This document shows positions 1-9,573 of a stretch of 61,214 nucleotides of DNA, in pieces. A model generated the notes under the pieces. That model did no database searches and was not told the DNA's origin. It saw nothing but the letters and a program-made list of their open reading frames with translations. Source of the stretch: Bacilli bacterium (lineage in GTDB: Bacteria; Bacillota_I; Bacilli_A; RF39; UBA660); contig JAAWGF010000006.1 of assembly GCA_022795155.1 (NCBI GenBank), forward strand, positions 1-61,214. The letters run 5' to 3'. Position numbers and translations under genes: made by a program. Position 1 is the first letter of the stretch. Every line of letters begins with the position of its first letter.

Positions 1-264
1 GCGGAAGAAACGATAATGGCCTATTATGGATCCGAAGAGGAGCAAAGAAAACGAGAGAAATGGCGCATGCAAAATGCGATTGATATAGCAACAAAAGAAG
101 GGACTGAGCGAGGACTTAAACAAGGAATCGAACAGGGACTTGAACAAGGCAGTGAGTTAACACAAAGAGAAATAGCTAAAAAGATGCTTGATAAAACCAT
201 ACCAGTTGAACTAATTATGGAATTAACTAATTTAACCCAAAAAGAAATTGAATCTCTAAGATAA
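1..264 (+). CDS. C-terminal part of a Rpn/PD-(D/E)XK family transposase-like nuclease
   Basis: The reading frame is open from the first base of the window, so only the C-terminal part is visible; an ATG at 16 is internal. The visible part has the usual tail of Rpn/YhgA-like proteins: a charged helix, then repeated E-x-G-x-x-x-G units (GTERGLKQGIEQGLEQG), then a short ending, IAKKMLDKTIPVELIMELTNL, that matches the common 'LTxxEIxxL' finish. Members are described as recombination-promoting nucleases or transposase-related proteins. The catalytic core lies outside the window, so activity cannot be judged. A strong terminator follows directly. Confidence 0.75.
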   Translation, partial: AEETIMAYYGSEEEQRKREKWRMQNAIDIATKEGTERGLKQGIEQGLEQGSELTQREIAKKMLDKTIPVELIMELTNLTQKEIESLR

Positions 265-281
265 AACTTAGGGATTTTTTT
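251..281 (+). terminator. Rho-independent terminator after the Rpn-like gene
   Basis: A 10-bp stem (251-260 with 267-276, one G-T pair) with a 6-base loop runs into a T tract. The stem overlaps the last codons of the gene. Confidence 0.75.
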
Positions 282-423
282 AATAGGGAAAATGGTTGGT
301 ATTTTTTCTAGTGAAGTTAATAGTATATTATAAATATGTGTAAAGACGAGTAAAGATGTTAAAAAAGTTATTGAAAAAGATAATGAGTTTATGTATAATA
401 CGGTTGAAAAGGAACTGATTTAT

Positions 424-3400
424 ATGAAAAGATTTGTTAAAAAAACTTTAATTGTATTTATATTTTTAGCTTCAATTTTAGTAGGAAGTGCGAATGCTTT
501 GGAAAATAATGAAATCTATTTATCAGATATTGATTATACATCGGATTCTAGAGCTGGATGGGGTGTTATCCAAAAAGATAAGGCCGGAGATGGTAATAAA
601 ATATCGGCAAAGGTTGAAGGCGCTTATTATACTTTTGATAAGGGTATGTGGGCACATGCTACATCTACCTTAATATATGATATAAGCGCTTATTCAAATG
701 TTTATAAGTATTTTTCGGCTTATGTTGGTTTAAATAAAACAGCATCTAGTTCAAGCAATGGGGTTATTTTTAAAGTATATACATCATCTGATAAGCAAAA
801 TTGGGAACTAGTAAAAGAAACTGGTGTTTTGAAAGCAGGTACTAATGCCGAATTAATCCAAATTGATATAACAAATGTTCATTACTTAAAGTTAGTAGCT
901 GATTCGAATGGAAGCAATGGGAATGATCACTCTGTTTATGCTGATGCAAAATTAGTAAAAAGTATAGCTAGTGCAAATGTAATTGATTTAGGGAATGGAA
1001 AAGTAGTTAAATTATTAGAGGAATATGATAGAATCATAAAGGAAAGATATACTAATGCAACTTTAGATAATAAAGATTATGAATTGTTACTTTTACAAAG
1101 AACATTTGTTAAAAATGTAGGGCAATATGCTTTAAAAAGATTTACAGAAGAAAGTGAAGAAAATAAGGAAACATTAAATTGGTTATTTAATGATGTTGAC
1201 AATTTAAGATTGTATATAATGGGAGGAGCTCCAGATGGTGGTAGTTACTATAATTCTTTAACTCAACTTTCTAGACTATATTATAATTATAAAAATGATT
1301 TTCTTAATAATGGGAAATTGAATAATAAGTGGTATCCTAACATGTCTTATGGCGATTTATATAAGAAGATGGCTATTACATTATCTTTAACTCATTCACA
1401 AAGAGTGGGATTATGGATGCAATCAGGTATTAGTGAAAACCAATCAGATGCGGTTAGACGTTATGCTATATTTAAGTATCTACATAAAAATGGTAATTTT
1501 CATGCCATGGATAATGTTGATATTACACCGTGGTTTGAGGCTTTAACGGTTGAAGAAATGCGTTTTGTTATGAATAATGCAATTGATGATGAAGAGATTT
1601 TATGGCTGAATGATTATGTCCAAAATATGTTAGATAAGTATAAAGCAAATCGATATTTAACACCACATCCTTATATAGCTTATGTATGGCCTAATTATCA
1701 AAATAATGTTTATTATGATGAACAAAATAAAAATTATTTCAATGAGTTATTTGCTGTAAATAAGACTGATGCTAATAAAGGCTTGTCTTTCAACACAGTT
1801 GATGGTCAAGAAAAAATTGGTTTATTTGATTCAATATATCAAATACCAGGTGGCGTGGAACAGCCAGTGTACGAAATAAAAGTGACTCGTGGAGATTCTA
1901 ATTATAAATTATACAAAGTATGGATGAATTTTAGGAACAAATTTGGTACAGGGGCTGTTTGTGGCGGTATTTCTAAATCTGGCTCAAATATTCGTGCTAC
2001 CCATGGAATTCCCGCAACGGTTATAGGTCAGCCAGGTCATGCAGCGTTATTATATTATAGTAAGGATGCTAATGGCAAGGGCTATTGGAATATTGATAAT
2101 GATGTTAGTGGATGGACATTATCTGAAAAAGGTGAAAGACTATTACTTGGTTGGGGTAATGGTAGTTATGCTAGAGGTTCATATCAAGTTGTTTATATGG
2201 CTTTAGCCCAAGAGGCTATTAATGATTATGAAAATTTAATTAAAGCTGAAGAGATGGTAATGCTAGCTAATGTTTATAGTGGAGATTATGCAAGACAGGA
2301 GGAGATTTATCGACAAGCATTAGAAATGCAATCAATAAATTTTGATGCATGGCTTGGTTTGATTAATGTATATCTTGCTAATTCAAATAAAACAGAAAAT
2401 GATTTTTATGCTTTGGCTGAGGAAGTGTCACAAAATCTAAAGTATTTCCCACTCCCAATGTACCATTTAACAAATTTAATTAAACCTAAATTAGTAGGTA
2501 TTATTAATATTTATAAGTTTACACTTTTGCAAACAAGAATGCTAACAGAAGCAAGTCAAATACCTAATAACACAGCTGATAATTACTATGTATATCAACC
2601 TTCTTTAACAAGAACAGAAGCAAACTTTTTGTTGGGGAAAATAGATAAATCTATTGCTTCATTCTCATTTGATGGTAAAAATGCAGGTAAAATTGTTTTA
2701 TCAAGCCGTTTTGATGGGAGTGGTGTTCGTTTCGATTATAGTTTAGATGGTAAACAAACATGGAATGAAGTTTCATTTACAGCTGAAGAGGAACATGCTT
2801 TGCAATTAACATTTGATCAAATAAATAGCATTACTTCAGAAAATGATATTTATGTTCATATAGTTGGCGTTAATTATGATGAAAATAATTTATATAAAAT
2901 TGATATTACGGAACAATCTTTACCTGAAAGTTTATATGCTAATGATTTGGAAAATCGCATTATCGGAATAAATAATAATATTGAGTGGCGGATGAAGGGT
3001 GATACTAATTGGACATCATATGCCATTGCAGCACCTGATTTAACGGGTAACAAGCAAATTGAAATTAGAGCTTCTGCCAATGGAACTAAATTGACAAGTA
3101 ATTCGAACACTTATACTTTTACTATAAACAGTGATGATTTAACAAGAAAATATGTGCCAGTATCACGTTTATCAATTGTTGGTTTCTCAACTGAAGCAGC
3201 CGGACAAAAAAGATATGCAGTGAATGCAATTGATGCTAATTATAATACTAATTGGCATTCAGCATGGGACGGAAGTGATACTGAAAGATATATTGTTATT
3301 AAAGTAGACAAACCAATTTATTTATCGGAAATTGAGTATGTTCCTGGTGGTGGTGGAAATGGTAAAATCAAAAATGGAACTATTTATGGAAGTAATGATG

Positions 3401-5223
3401 GTGAAAATTGGGAAGAAATTAAAAAAGTTTCTAATTTAACTTACAATAATGGCAATGTTAATGATTATGATCATGGATTTAAAAATACTAAACATTTTGA
3501 AATTAATAGTGATAAAAAATTCCAATACATAAAAATAGTAGCAGACACAACAACGAATGGTCGAAATTTCTTTATGGCTAGGATGTTTAATATATATGAA
3601 GATGCTACAAAGTTACCTAAAAATCCAACTGCTGAAATTTCTTATAGTACTACTAATTCTACTAACGATGAAGTTATTGCTAAACTTATAAATCCTTCAA
3701 CTAAAATTACGATTACTAATAATAATGGTCTTGACTCATACCGATTTACTGAAAATGGAACTTTTACTTTTGAGTTTGTTTCTGAAGATGGACTAAAAGG
3801 AACGACAATCGCAACTGTTAATTGGATTGATAAAGATATTCCAACTGCTGATGTTGAATATAATATAGATAGCGATAATAAACTAAAAATTTTACTAGAT
3901 GGCATCAGTGAAGATGTATATTTATTGGATAAAGATAATAAAAAAATTAGTTATATTGAAGTTAAAAACAATAAAGTATCGTCTATTCATTATTTAGATG
4001 CTGATGAAAATATTACTAAAACCATTGAGGTAGATGAGAATGGGACTATTACAAAAATTATATATAAAAATACGACAGGGAATGTCGGCTTAGTTGATAC
4101 ATATGTTACAACACTTGAAAATGGCATTATTGTAAAAGAAGAATGGTTTGATTCTAGTAAAAATAATATAATTGCTGGTAATCAATATGTTGATGATATG
4201 GGACATAGTGTTTCAGTTTCACAATCACAATTAGACTCTTTAAAAAGCTTACAGCAACCAATAAAAAGTCCTCTTGAATATACTTTTGATGGTAGCGGAG
4301 ATTATGAGTTTAAATTTCAGGATAAAGCCAGTAATATAGCTTATAAGAGTATTAAAGTTGATTATATTGACAATAAAACAACAGTTATAGCTAGTGATAT
4401 TACTTATAATATTACTAAATTGACAAATAAAGATGTAGTAGCTACAATTAATCCTTATATAATAGATATTGATAAAAAGGAAGCTGTGATGGTAAATGGT
4501 CATGGGAAGACACATACATTTACAGAAAATGGTGAATTTATTTTTGAATATAAAGATCCCGATGATACAGAAAATTGGGAGGTAAAATCGCATATAGCAA
4601 CGGTAGATTGGATTGATAAAAATCCGCCAACGGCTTCTATCAATTATAGTACAAAAGAAGAAACTGATAAAGTGATTGTAACCCTGATTAATGAAAGTGA
4701 ACCTATAAAAATACTTAATAATAATGCTAACAGAGAGTATACATTTACTAAAAATGGTACATTCACTTTTGAAATTATGGATTTAGCTGGTAATACTAAT
4801 AAGGTTGTAGCAACTGTTGATTGGATAAAAAAACCTGATGATGTATGGGAAGGACCAGAGGAAGATAAACCAGATGATTCTAAACCTAGTAAACCTGTTA
4901 TACCAGAAAAACCTGATGATATTGTGATCATTCCTGATAATCAATTTGGTAATGCAAATAACCAAATTGTAGATTCAAATAACCAAGATGATGAAACCGA
5001 TGCGGATATAGACGATAAGAGACCCGTTGATAATGAAAAACCGACTATATCTGAAAATAAACCTAATAAGGATAAACCAAATAAAAATGATAATGAAAAC
5101 TCAAATAATGAAGTAAAAATCGAAAAATCGAATACTTGGTTAAAAATTACTATAATAGTAGTGTCAGTTGTCATTGTATCTGTTTTAGGTCTTATTATAA
5201 AGCGTAGATATGATAATAAGTAA
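424..5223 (+). CDS. Giant surface protein: NPCBM, transglutaminase-like, discoidin-like and Ig-like repeats, C-terminal membrane anchor
   Basis: A 1599-residue exported protein. I chose the ATG at 424 over the one at 391 because AAAGGA lies 10 bases upstream and translation then opens with a clear signal peptide (MKRFVKKTLIVFIFLASI, cleaved near SANA). Residues about 30-180 resemble an NPCBM sugar-binding domain. Near 513-558 there is a transglutaminase-like triad arrangement: Cys513 in AVCGG, His539 in PGHA, and Asn556/Asp558 in WNIDND. Residues about 910-1060 look like an F5/8 type C (discoidin) domain (NWHSAWDG). Three Ig-like repeats ending in V(D/N)WIDK or VDWIKK follow at about 1068-1142, 1320-1400 and 1400-1472. 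An Asp/Pro/Asn/Lys-rich stalk and one membrane helix (about 1569-1594) end the protein, with no LPxTG. The likely role is glycan binding or processing at the cell surface. The triad assignment is motif-based, so the enzymatic claim is tentative. Confidence 0.8.
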   Translation: MKRFVKKTLIVFIFLASILVGSANALENNEIYLSDIDYTSDSRAGWGVIQKDKAGDGNKISAKVEGAYYTFDKGMWAHATSTLIYDISAYSNVYKYFSAYVGLNKTASSSSNGVIFKVYTSSDKQNWELVKETGVLKAGTNAELIQIDITNVHYLKLVADSNGSNGNDHSVYADAKLVKSIASANVIDLGNGKVVKLLEEYDRIIKERYTNATLDNKDYELLLLQRTFVKNVGQYALKRFTEESEENKETLNWLFNDVDNLRLYIMGGAPDGGSYYNSLTQLSRLYYNYKNDFLNNGKLNNKWYPNMSYGDLYKKMAITLSLTHSQRVGLWMQSGISENQSDAVRRYAIFKYLHKNGNFHAMDNVDITPWFEALTVEEMRFVMNNAIDDEEILWLNDYVQNMLDKYKANRYLTPHPYIAYVWPNYQNNVYYDEQNKNYFNELFAVNKTDANKGLSFNTVDGQEKIGLFDSIYQIPGGVEQPVYEIKVTRGDSNYKLYKVWMNFRNKFGTGAVCGGISKSGSNIRATHGIPATVIGQPGHAALLYYSKDANGKGYWNIDNDVSGWTLSEKGERLLLGWGNGSYARGSYQVVYMALAQEAINDYENLIKAEEMVMLANVYSGDYARQEEIYRQALEMQSINFDAWLGLINVYLANSNKTENDFYALAEEVSQNLKYFPLPMYHLTNLIKPKLVGIINIYKFTLLQTRMLTEASQIPNNTADNYYVYQPSLTRTEANFLLGKIDKSIASFSFDGKNAGKIVLSSRFDGSGVRFDYSLDGKQTWNEVSFTAEEEHALQLTFDQINSITSENDIYVHIVGVNYDENNLYKIDITEQSLPESLYANDLENRIIGINNNIEWRMKGDTNWTSYAIAAPDLTGNKQIEIRASANGTKLTSNSNTYTFTINSDDLTRKYVPVSRLSIVGFSTEAAGQKRYAVNAIDANYNTNWHSAWDGSDTERYIVIKVDKPIYLSEIEYVPGGGGNGKIKNGTIYGSNDGENWEEIKKVSNLTYNNGNVNDYDHGFKNTKHFEINSDKKFQYIKIVADTTTNGRNFFMARMFNIYEDATKLPKNPTAEISYSTTNSTNDEVIAKLINPSTKITITNNNGLDSYRFTENGTFTFEFVSEDGLKGTTIATVNWIDKDIPTADVEYNIDSDNKLKILLDGISEDVYLLDKDNKKISYIEVKNNKVSSIHYLDADENITKTIEVDENGTITKIIYKNTTGNVGLVDTYVTTLENGIIVKEEWFDSSKNNIIAGNQYVDDMGHSVSVSQSQLDSLKSLQQPIKSPLEYTFDGSGDYEFKFQDKASNIAYKSIKVDYIDNKTTVIASDITYNITKLTNKDVVATINPYIIDIDKKEAVMVNGHGKTHTFTENGEFIFEYKDPDDTENWEVKSHIATVDWIDKNPPTASINYSTKEETDKVIVTLINESEPIKILNNNANREYTFTKNGTFTFEIMDLAGNTNKVVATVDWIKKPDDVWEGPEEDKPDDSKPSKPVIPEKPDDIVIIPDNQFGNANNQIVDSNNQDDETDADIDDKRPVDNEKPTISENKPNKDKPNKNDNENSNNEVKIEKSNTWLKITIIVVSVVIVSVLGLIIKRRYDNK

Positions 5224-5246
5224 ATTGATGATTATATAGAATTAAA

Positions 5247-5277
5247 GGCAAACGGTATTTTCTGTTTCCTTTTTTTA
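5247..5277 (+). terminator. Probable terminator after the giant surface protein
   Basis: An imperfect hairpin (AAACGG with CTGTTT, extended by GG/CC with a bulge) is followed by seven T residues. Confidence 0.55.
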
Positions 5278-5347
5278 AAAATAAATTTTATAAAATTTTT
5301 CGGCATATTTTTTATTATTTGTTTCATTATAAAAATGGAGGGAAAAT

Positions 5348-5896
5348 ATGAAAAAAATAATAATACCATTTTTAATTTCGTTAACAATTTTATTAAGTGG
5401 TTGTGGGGAGACATTAAATAACACACCAACTAAGCAAGTTGAAATGTTTTTTATGAATTATCAAACACTAAACAGAGATGTAATTGATGATTTAAATAGT
5501 GTTTTAGAAGCCGATAATTCAATGAATGATAGTCAAAAGGAAAAATATAAAAATATCATGAAAAACCATTATAAAAATCTCGTTTATGATATAAAGGATG
5601 AGCGAATAAATGGCGATACAGCAATAGTAACTGTTGAAATTGAAGTCTATGATTATTCAAAAGCGATAGCGAATGCGAACTCATATTTAGAAGATCATAT
5701 GGATGAATTTTTAGATGATGAAAATAAATATAGTCAGGAGAAGTTTATTGATTATCGCCTTAATGAATTAGAAAATGTAAAAGACAAGGTTAAGTATACT
5801 TTAGATTTAAATTTGACAAAGATTGATGATAAGTGGCAATTAGATAAAATTTCTAGTTTAGATGAAGATAAAATTTTAGGTATTTATGAATATTAA
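5348..5896 (+). CDS. Lipoprotein of unknown function, NTF2-like/DUF4878-type
   Basis: 182 residues with a lipoprotein signal peptide; the lipobox is LSGC near residue 19. GGAGGG precedes the ATG. The mature part reads like the small alpha+beta lipoproteins typed as DUF4878/DUF5105 (NTF2-like fold): a helical start, then the strand-rich segment INGDTAIVTVEIEVYDY, then a final 'K-x-D-D-K-W-Q-L-D' strand. That family label is by eye only. It is monocistronic with its own terminator, and its role is unknown; such proteins are attached to the outer face of the membrane. Confidence 0.7.
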   Translation: MKKIIIPFLISLTILLSGCGETLNNTPTKQVEMFFMNYQTLNRDVIDDLNSVLEADNSMNDSQKEKYKNIMKNHYKNLVYDIKDERINGDTAIVTVEIEVYDYSKAIANANSYLEDHMDEFLDDENKYSQEKFIDYRLNELENVKDKVKYTLDLNLTKIDDKWQLDKISSLDEDKILGIYEY

Positions 5897-5919
5897 ATAG
5901 AATGAAAATTCTATTTTTT
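5897..5919 (+). terminator. Rho-independent terminator
   Basis: A perfect 7-bp stem (ATAGAAT/ATTCTAT) with a GAAA loop is followed by a T run, immediately after the lipoprotein stop codon. Confidence 0.8.
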
Positions 5920-6031
5920 GTTTAAAATATTTATTGCTGTTAAGAAGTTGTATAATAATTATATAATAGTGAATTATAATTTATATAAAGTTATAAATAT
6001 GTTATAATTATATAAAGATAGGAGATGTTTT

Positions 6032-7255
6032 ATGAATTGTAAAAAGTGTGGAAAAGGTCTAAATCCAAAAGATAAAGTTTGTAGTAATTGTGGAGAACCG
6101 GTTTTTTTAGAAAATAGTAGCAATCCTAAGAAAATAAATGATGAAATGGGTAGTAGAAAGCAAAATAGAATATTGATTATTTTATTAGTTGTTTTGGTTG
6201 TAATTATTTGCGTTTTTTTGGGTTATGTTTTTGTGATTAAATATAATAATGACCAGCAAATTACCAATAATGTTAAAGATAATAATAATGTTAAAGATGA
6301 TAATCCGGATGATAATAATCAAGTTAATAATGAGCCAAATAGCGCATCACCTACTTATATTTTGAATGAGCAATTAGCACATATTTATGATCCTATTACT
6401 GATACTAAAATAAAAATTGAGGATAATATTATTAGCCCAGCAATAATAATAGAGATTGATGAAAATAAAAATGTTGGATATTATTTTGAGGATTGTGGTC
6501 AAAATTGTATTCCAACCTTGATAGATATAAATGATGAGCATGCTAAAAGCATTACTTATGTTAGTCAGGGTTATGAAGATGCTTTTGTTTATGTTATTTT
6601 AACTGAAGAAGGTAATATTTATCAAGGTAATATTAACGGTACTAAGGTTGATGTTGCCAAAAAGATTGAAGCAACCAATAAATTTATTAATATTACCCAC
6701 GGAGGATATAGGGTAGAAGCTACTAATAAGATTGGAACAGTATTAGGCATAACTGATGATAGTAGTTATTATAATGTCATATATTGCCCAAATATTAAGA
6801 GTGGAAATTATGTGGCATATGTAAATTATTATTCTGACTCAGATCCATATGATATTGAATATGAATATATTTTAGCTTATGATGATGGCTCTATTAGTTA
6901 TTTAAATTTTAAGAGTTCTATGTTAGATCAACGTTGCGAAAATTATGATTATGATCAGTTTGTGGTTAATACTAATAATGAAAAAATTAAAGCCCAATTT
7001 GTGTTTTATAAAGAAGGTTTTTATATTTTAGCTACAGATGGTTATTTATATAAATTAACATCAACTAAAACTGAAAATAATTATGTCGCTGAATTATATA
7101 ATTCTAATAAGGTTAGTAAATATAGTTATAATCAGGAATATGCAAGAATAGATAGTATAACGGTGGATTATGTAGATAATACGAATGAAGTGTTTGATAA
7201 TTTATTATCTAGTGGTGGAGTTCAAATTGTTATGGTAGAAAGAAAAAATGGTTAA
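6032..7255 (+). CDS. Zinc-ribbon membrane protein of unknown function
   Basis: 407 residues. The N-terminus is a four-Cys zinc ribbon (CKKCG then CSNCG, residues 3-21) facing the cytoplasm. One hydrophobic helix follows at about 46-70 (ILIILLVVLVVIICVFLGYV), then an Asn/Asp-rich linker and a roughly 300-residue outer domain with no family I recognise. AGGAGAT precedes the ATG. The zinc ribbon + helix + extracellular domain plan is common in low-GC Bacillota and is often linked to envelope sensing, but nothing here proves that. Confidence 0.7.
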   Translation: MNCKKCGKGLNPKDKVCSNCGEPVFLENSSNPKKINDEMGSRKQNRILIILLVVLVVIICVFLGYVFVIKYNNDQQITNNVKDNNNVKDDNPDDNNQVNNEPNSASPTYILNEQLAHIYDPITDTKIKIEDNIISPAIIIEIDENKNVGYYFEDCGQNCIPTLIDINDEHAKSITYVSQGYEDAFVYVILTEEGNIYQGNINGTKVDVAKKIEATNKFINITHGGYRVEATNKIGTVLGITDDSSYYNVIYCPNIKSGNYVAYVNYYSDSDPYDIEYEYILAYDDGSISYLNFKSSMLDQRCENYDYDQFVVNTNNEKIKAQFVFYKEGFYILATDGYLYKLTSTKTENNYVAELYNSNKVSKYSYNQEYARIDSITVDYVDNTNEVFDNLLSSGGVQIVMVERKNG

Positions 7256-7257
7256 TA

Positions 7258-7281
7258 AAAAAATCACTTAGTGATTTTTTT
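7258..7281. terminator. Bidirectional terminator between convergent genes
   Basis: A 10-bp perfect stem (AAAAAATCAC with GTGATTTTTT) and a TTA loop carry A and T tails, so it can end both the plus gene at 6032-7255 and the minus gene at 7280-7819. Confidence 0.8.
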
Positions 7282-7819
7282 ATTTTGTCTCTATATTTTC
7301 TAAAATCCAGTCATAGTCTTTATTATTATAAATAGTACCACAATATTCGCATTTGCCAGTATTATTTACATTCATATTAGCACTACATGATGGGCATTTT
7401 CTAACACTATATTGTATTTTGAAATCTCTAATTTTCGTAAATGTTAATATATTTGTTTTTTCGATACGATGACTATTGTTTCCACTAATTAATTTTTTTG
7501 TGTCTTTATTAATAACATAATCCATATATCTAGATGTTAATTTTACTGTAATTATAAAGTTATCGTTAGTAATTTCAATATTTTGAATTTCGGTTGATTT
7601 GACATTCAATTCATCAAACATTTGAATTTGATTATTATTATTTAAATTATTTAGCCTTTCATTAAAGTTGTTAAATACTTTATTACTAATAAAATGTTTT
7701 ACTCTATCTAGGTTGTTGGTCATAAGTGATATATGCAACATGACAAATATATTATCTACTTTAGTTTTAAATTTACTTTCTGAAAACGTGTTATCTAATC
7801 TAATCAATTCATTTAGCAT
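7280..7819 (-). CDS. Tim44-like domain protein with C-terminal zinc ribbon (third paralogue)
   Basis: 179 residues. I start at the ATG at 7819 because AGGAGG sits 5 bases upstream; the ATG at 7849 has no such site and would overlap the gene before it. The body is a Tim44-like (NTF2-fold) domain, recognised by the pattern 'I..V.LTSRYMDYVIN' followed by 'LTFTK'. The C-terminus has a CPSC...CEYCG zinc ribbon. There is no membrane helix. It is the last of three tandem paralogues; the zinc ribbon matches that of the first copy (8437-9429), while the middle copy lacks it. Bacterial Tim44-like proteins have no well-defined role. Confidence 0.75.
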   Translation of the reverse strand: MLNELIRLDNTFSESKFKTKVDNIFVMLHISLMTNNLDRVKHFISNKVFNNFNERLNNLNNNNQIQMFDELNVKSTEIQNIEITNDNFIITVKLTSRYMDYVINKDTKKLISGNNSHRIEKTNILTFTKIRDFKIQYSVRKCPSCSANMNVNNTGKCEYCGTIYNNKDYDWILENIETK

Positions 7820-7832
7820 ATTTTCCTCCTTA

Positions 7833-8420
7833 CTATATCTCTCTTTCATATAATAGTTCCAATTTATGGATGCGATAGTTAGATTTTTCTATCATAATTT
7901 CGATTTCATATGTTTGTAGCATTTTGTGATTGTATTTTCCTTTAATGATTTTATTATTTTTATCAATAATGTAGTCAAAACATTCAATAATAACTCTTAG
8001 ATTTACATTATTATTTATAGTATTTGTAATATAGGATTTTATATATTCGATTTGTCCAACCATATTTTTTTGCTGTTTATTCTTTAAAGTTTCAATTTGT
8101 GTTGCATAGAGTTTAAATAAGTTATCAGTTGTAATAGTTTTAATTGTATCTATATCAAAATTCATTTTGGCTATTTTTAGTTCTTTAATTAAGTTAAATG
8201 CACTCATTTGAAATTCTTCTTTGTTAGAAATATCATTTTTTGATAGTAATGGGTCATTATGATTAATAGGATAGCTTTTTTTAGTTTTCTTTTTTTCCCC
8301 TTTTATATTTACAAGCAAAGTAGATAGAATAACTATAGATATCATGATAATAATTATTACTTTATTATCGCTTATAAAATTTTGAATTATATTTAAGATA
8401 TCATCAATATTTAACTTCAT
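7833..8420 (-). CDS. Tim44-like domain protein with N-terminal membrane helix (second paralogue)
   Basis: 195 residues. One membrane helix lies at about 22-40 (VIIIIMISIVILSTLLV), followed by a basic stretch and a Tim44-like domain. That domain keeps the paralogue signature 'MxFDIDTI+...FxxYxxQ+xTLK...Q+N+...I.YI+xYI' seen in its upstream neighbour (MDFDLDTI...YSMQLSTLQ). Unlike the flanking copies it ends without a zinc ribbon. GAGGTG precedes the ATG. Spacing to the next gene is 13 bases, so the three are one operon. Confidence 0.7.
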   Translation of the reverse strand: MKLNIDDILNIIQNFISDNKVIIIIMISIVILSTLLVNIKGEKKKTKKSYPINHNDPLLSKNDISNKEEFQMSAFNLIKELKIAKMNFDIDTIKTITTDNLFKLYATQIETLKNKQQKNMVGQIEYIKSYITNTINNNVNLRVIIECFDYIIDKNNKIIKGKYNHKMLQTYEIEIMIEKSNYRIHKLELLYEREI

Positions 8421-8436
8421 TTAAACACCTCATTTT

Positions 8437-9429
8437 TTACTTTTGAACTAACATTTGCTTTTTAGTCATTATCCATTTTTCCTCTTCATTTATGATCGTA
8501 GCGTTACAATATTCACATTTACCACTGGCATTTATATCTATTTTTGCCCCACAATTTGGACAATTAGTAATATTTGTAGGATTTGTATATTTTGTAAATG
8601 TTAATAGATATGTATAGGTTAATGTTCGACATTTATTACCGCGAACGACTTTGTCATTATTGTCAATAACATAATCATTGCAAGTTACTTTTAAAACAGT
8701 ATTTATAGTAGTAAGATTATTGTTTATTGTAATACTTGATATATAGTTAGTAATATAATGAATATTTTCCATTATATTTTTTTGACCTTTAACTTGTAAT
8801 GTGCTAAGTTGCATTGAATACATATTGTAGATTTCATCACTGACTAAATCCCTAATTGTATCTAAATCGAAATCCATCCATGCTTCTTGGATATTTTTAT
8901 ATATATTAAATACAGTGCTATTAAATTTTTCAATATTGAAATTTGGTAAATATTTATTAATATCCTCTTGTGATAGTCTTGGTGGTATATTTGATGATTG
9001 ATTAGAGTTGCTGTTTTTTGAACTTTTATTTACAAGAATACTTAGGGTGATGATTGCGATTATCAAATTAATAAATCCAAAAATAAAGAAGATAAATATA
9101 AAATATGGTGGGAACATAATTATTTTTGGCAAGGTATTATTTTTTATTTTTTGAGCAAATGATTGATAAAAAATAAATATAAGGAATGTTAACATCATTG
9201 TTGAGACAATGTGTAGACCACTAAAATAAAATCCGCCATAAGATGTACTACTGTTTGAACTACTACTCCAATTAGATGAACTTCCCCAATCAGAACTCCA
9301 ATCGGAAGAACCTCCCCATGATGAGCCACTATCCCAACTAGAATCAAAACCAGAATCGGCCTTGATTAAAATGGGACTTAAGAGAATAATAAAAATTATT
9401 ATTAGAGATAAAATTTGTTTCTTTTTCAT
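8437..9429 (-). CDS. Tim44-like membrane protein with Ser/Trp/Gly-rich segment and zinc ribbon (first paralogue)
   Basis: 330 residues. An N-terminal signal-like helix (residues 5-24) is followed by an unusual low-complexity stretch of repeated Ser, Trp, Gly and Asp (about 28-66, SSWGGSSDWSSDWGSSSNW). Two membrane helices lie at about 74-91 and 105-133. A Tim44-like domain fills about 165-290 and a CPNCG...CEYC zinc ribbon closes it. Ser/Gly-rich plus Tim44-like is a known bacterial layout. It heads the three-gene minus-strand operon; the substrate and function are unknown. Confidence 0.75.
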   Translation of the reverse strand: MKKKQILSLIIIFIILLSPILIKADSGFDSSWDSGSSWGGSSDWSSDWGSSSNWSSSSNSSTSYGGFYFSGLHIVSTMMLTFLIFIFYQSFAQKIKNNTLPKIIMFPPYFIFIFFIFGFINLIIAIITLSILVNKSSKNSNSNQSSNIPPRLSQEDINKYLPNFNIEKFNSTVFNIYKNIQEAWMDFDLDTIRDLVSDEIYNMYSMQLSTLQVKGQKNIMENIHYITNYISSITINNNLTTINTVLKVTCNDYVIDNNDKVVRGNKCRTLTYTYLLTFTKYTNPTNITNCPNCGAKIDINASGKCEYCNATIINEEEKWIMTKKQMLVQK

Positions 9430-9573
9430 TTTTTCTTTTCCTTTTCTAATATTATTGTATCATTTTTTATCATAATTTTGTTTTAAAACTTTTTATTTTA
9501 CTCAATTTTACATTGATAATCCTTAATAGTGCATATTTTGTCCTTTTTTTCATATCTTTTTATAGGTGGTTAT

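Noticed and set aside
4249..5174. Several long antisense frames beneath the giant surface protein
   Set aside because: They lack ribosome sites, are low-complexity hydrophobic translations of repeat-rich coding DNA, and lie fully under a well-supported gene.
5960..6020. Multiple TATAAT-like boxes before the zinc-ribbon gene
   Set aside because: The region is so AT-rich that -10-like matches occur by chance, and no -35 box is at a proper distance.
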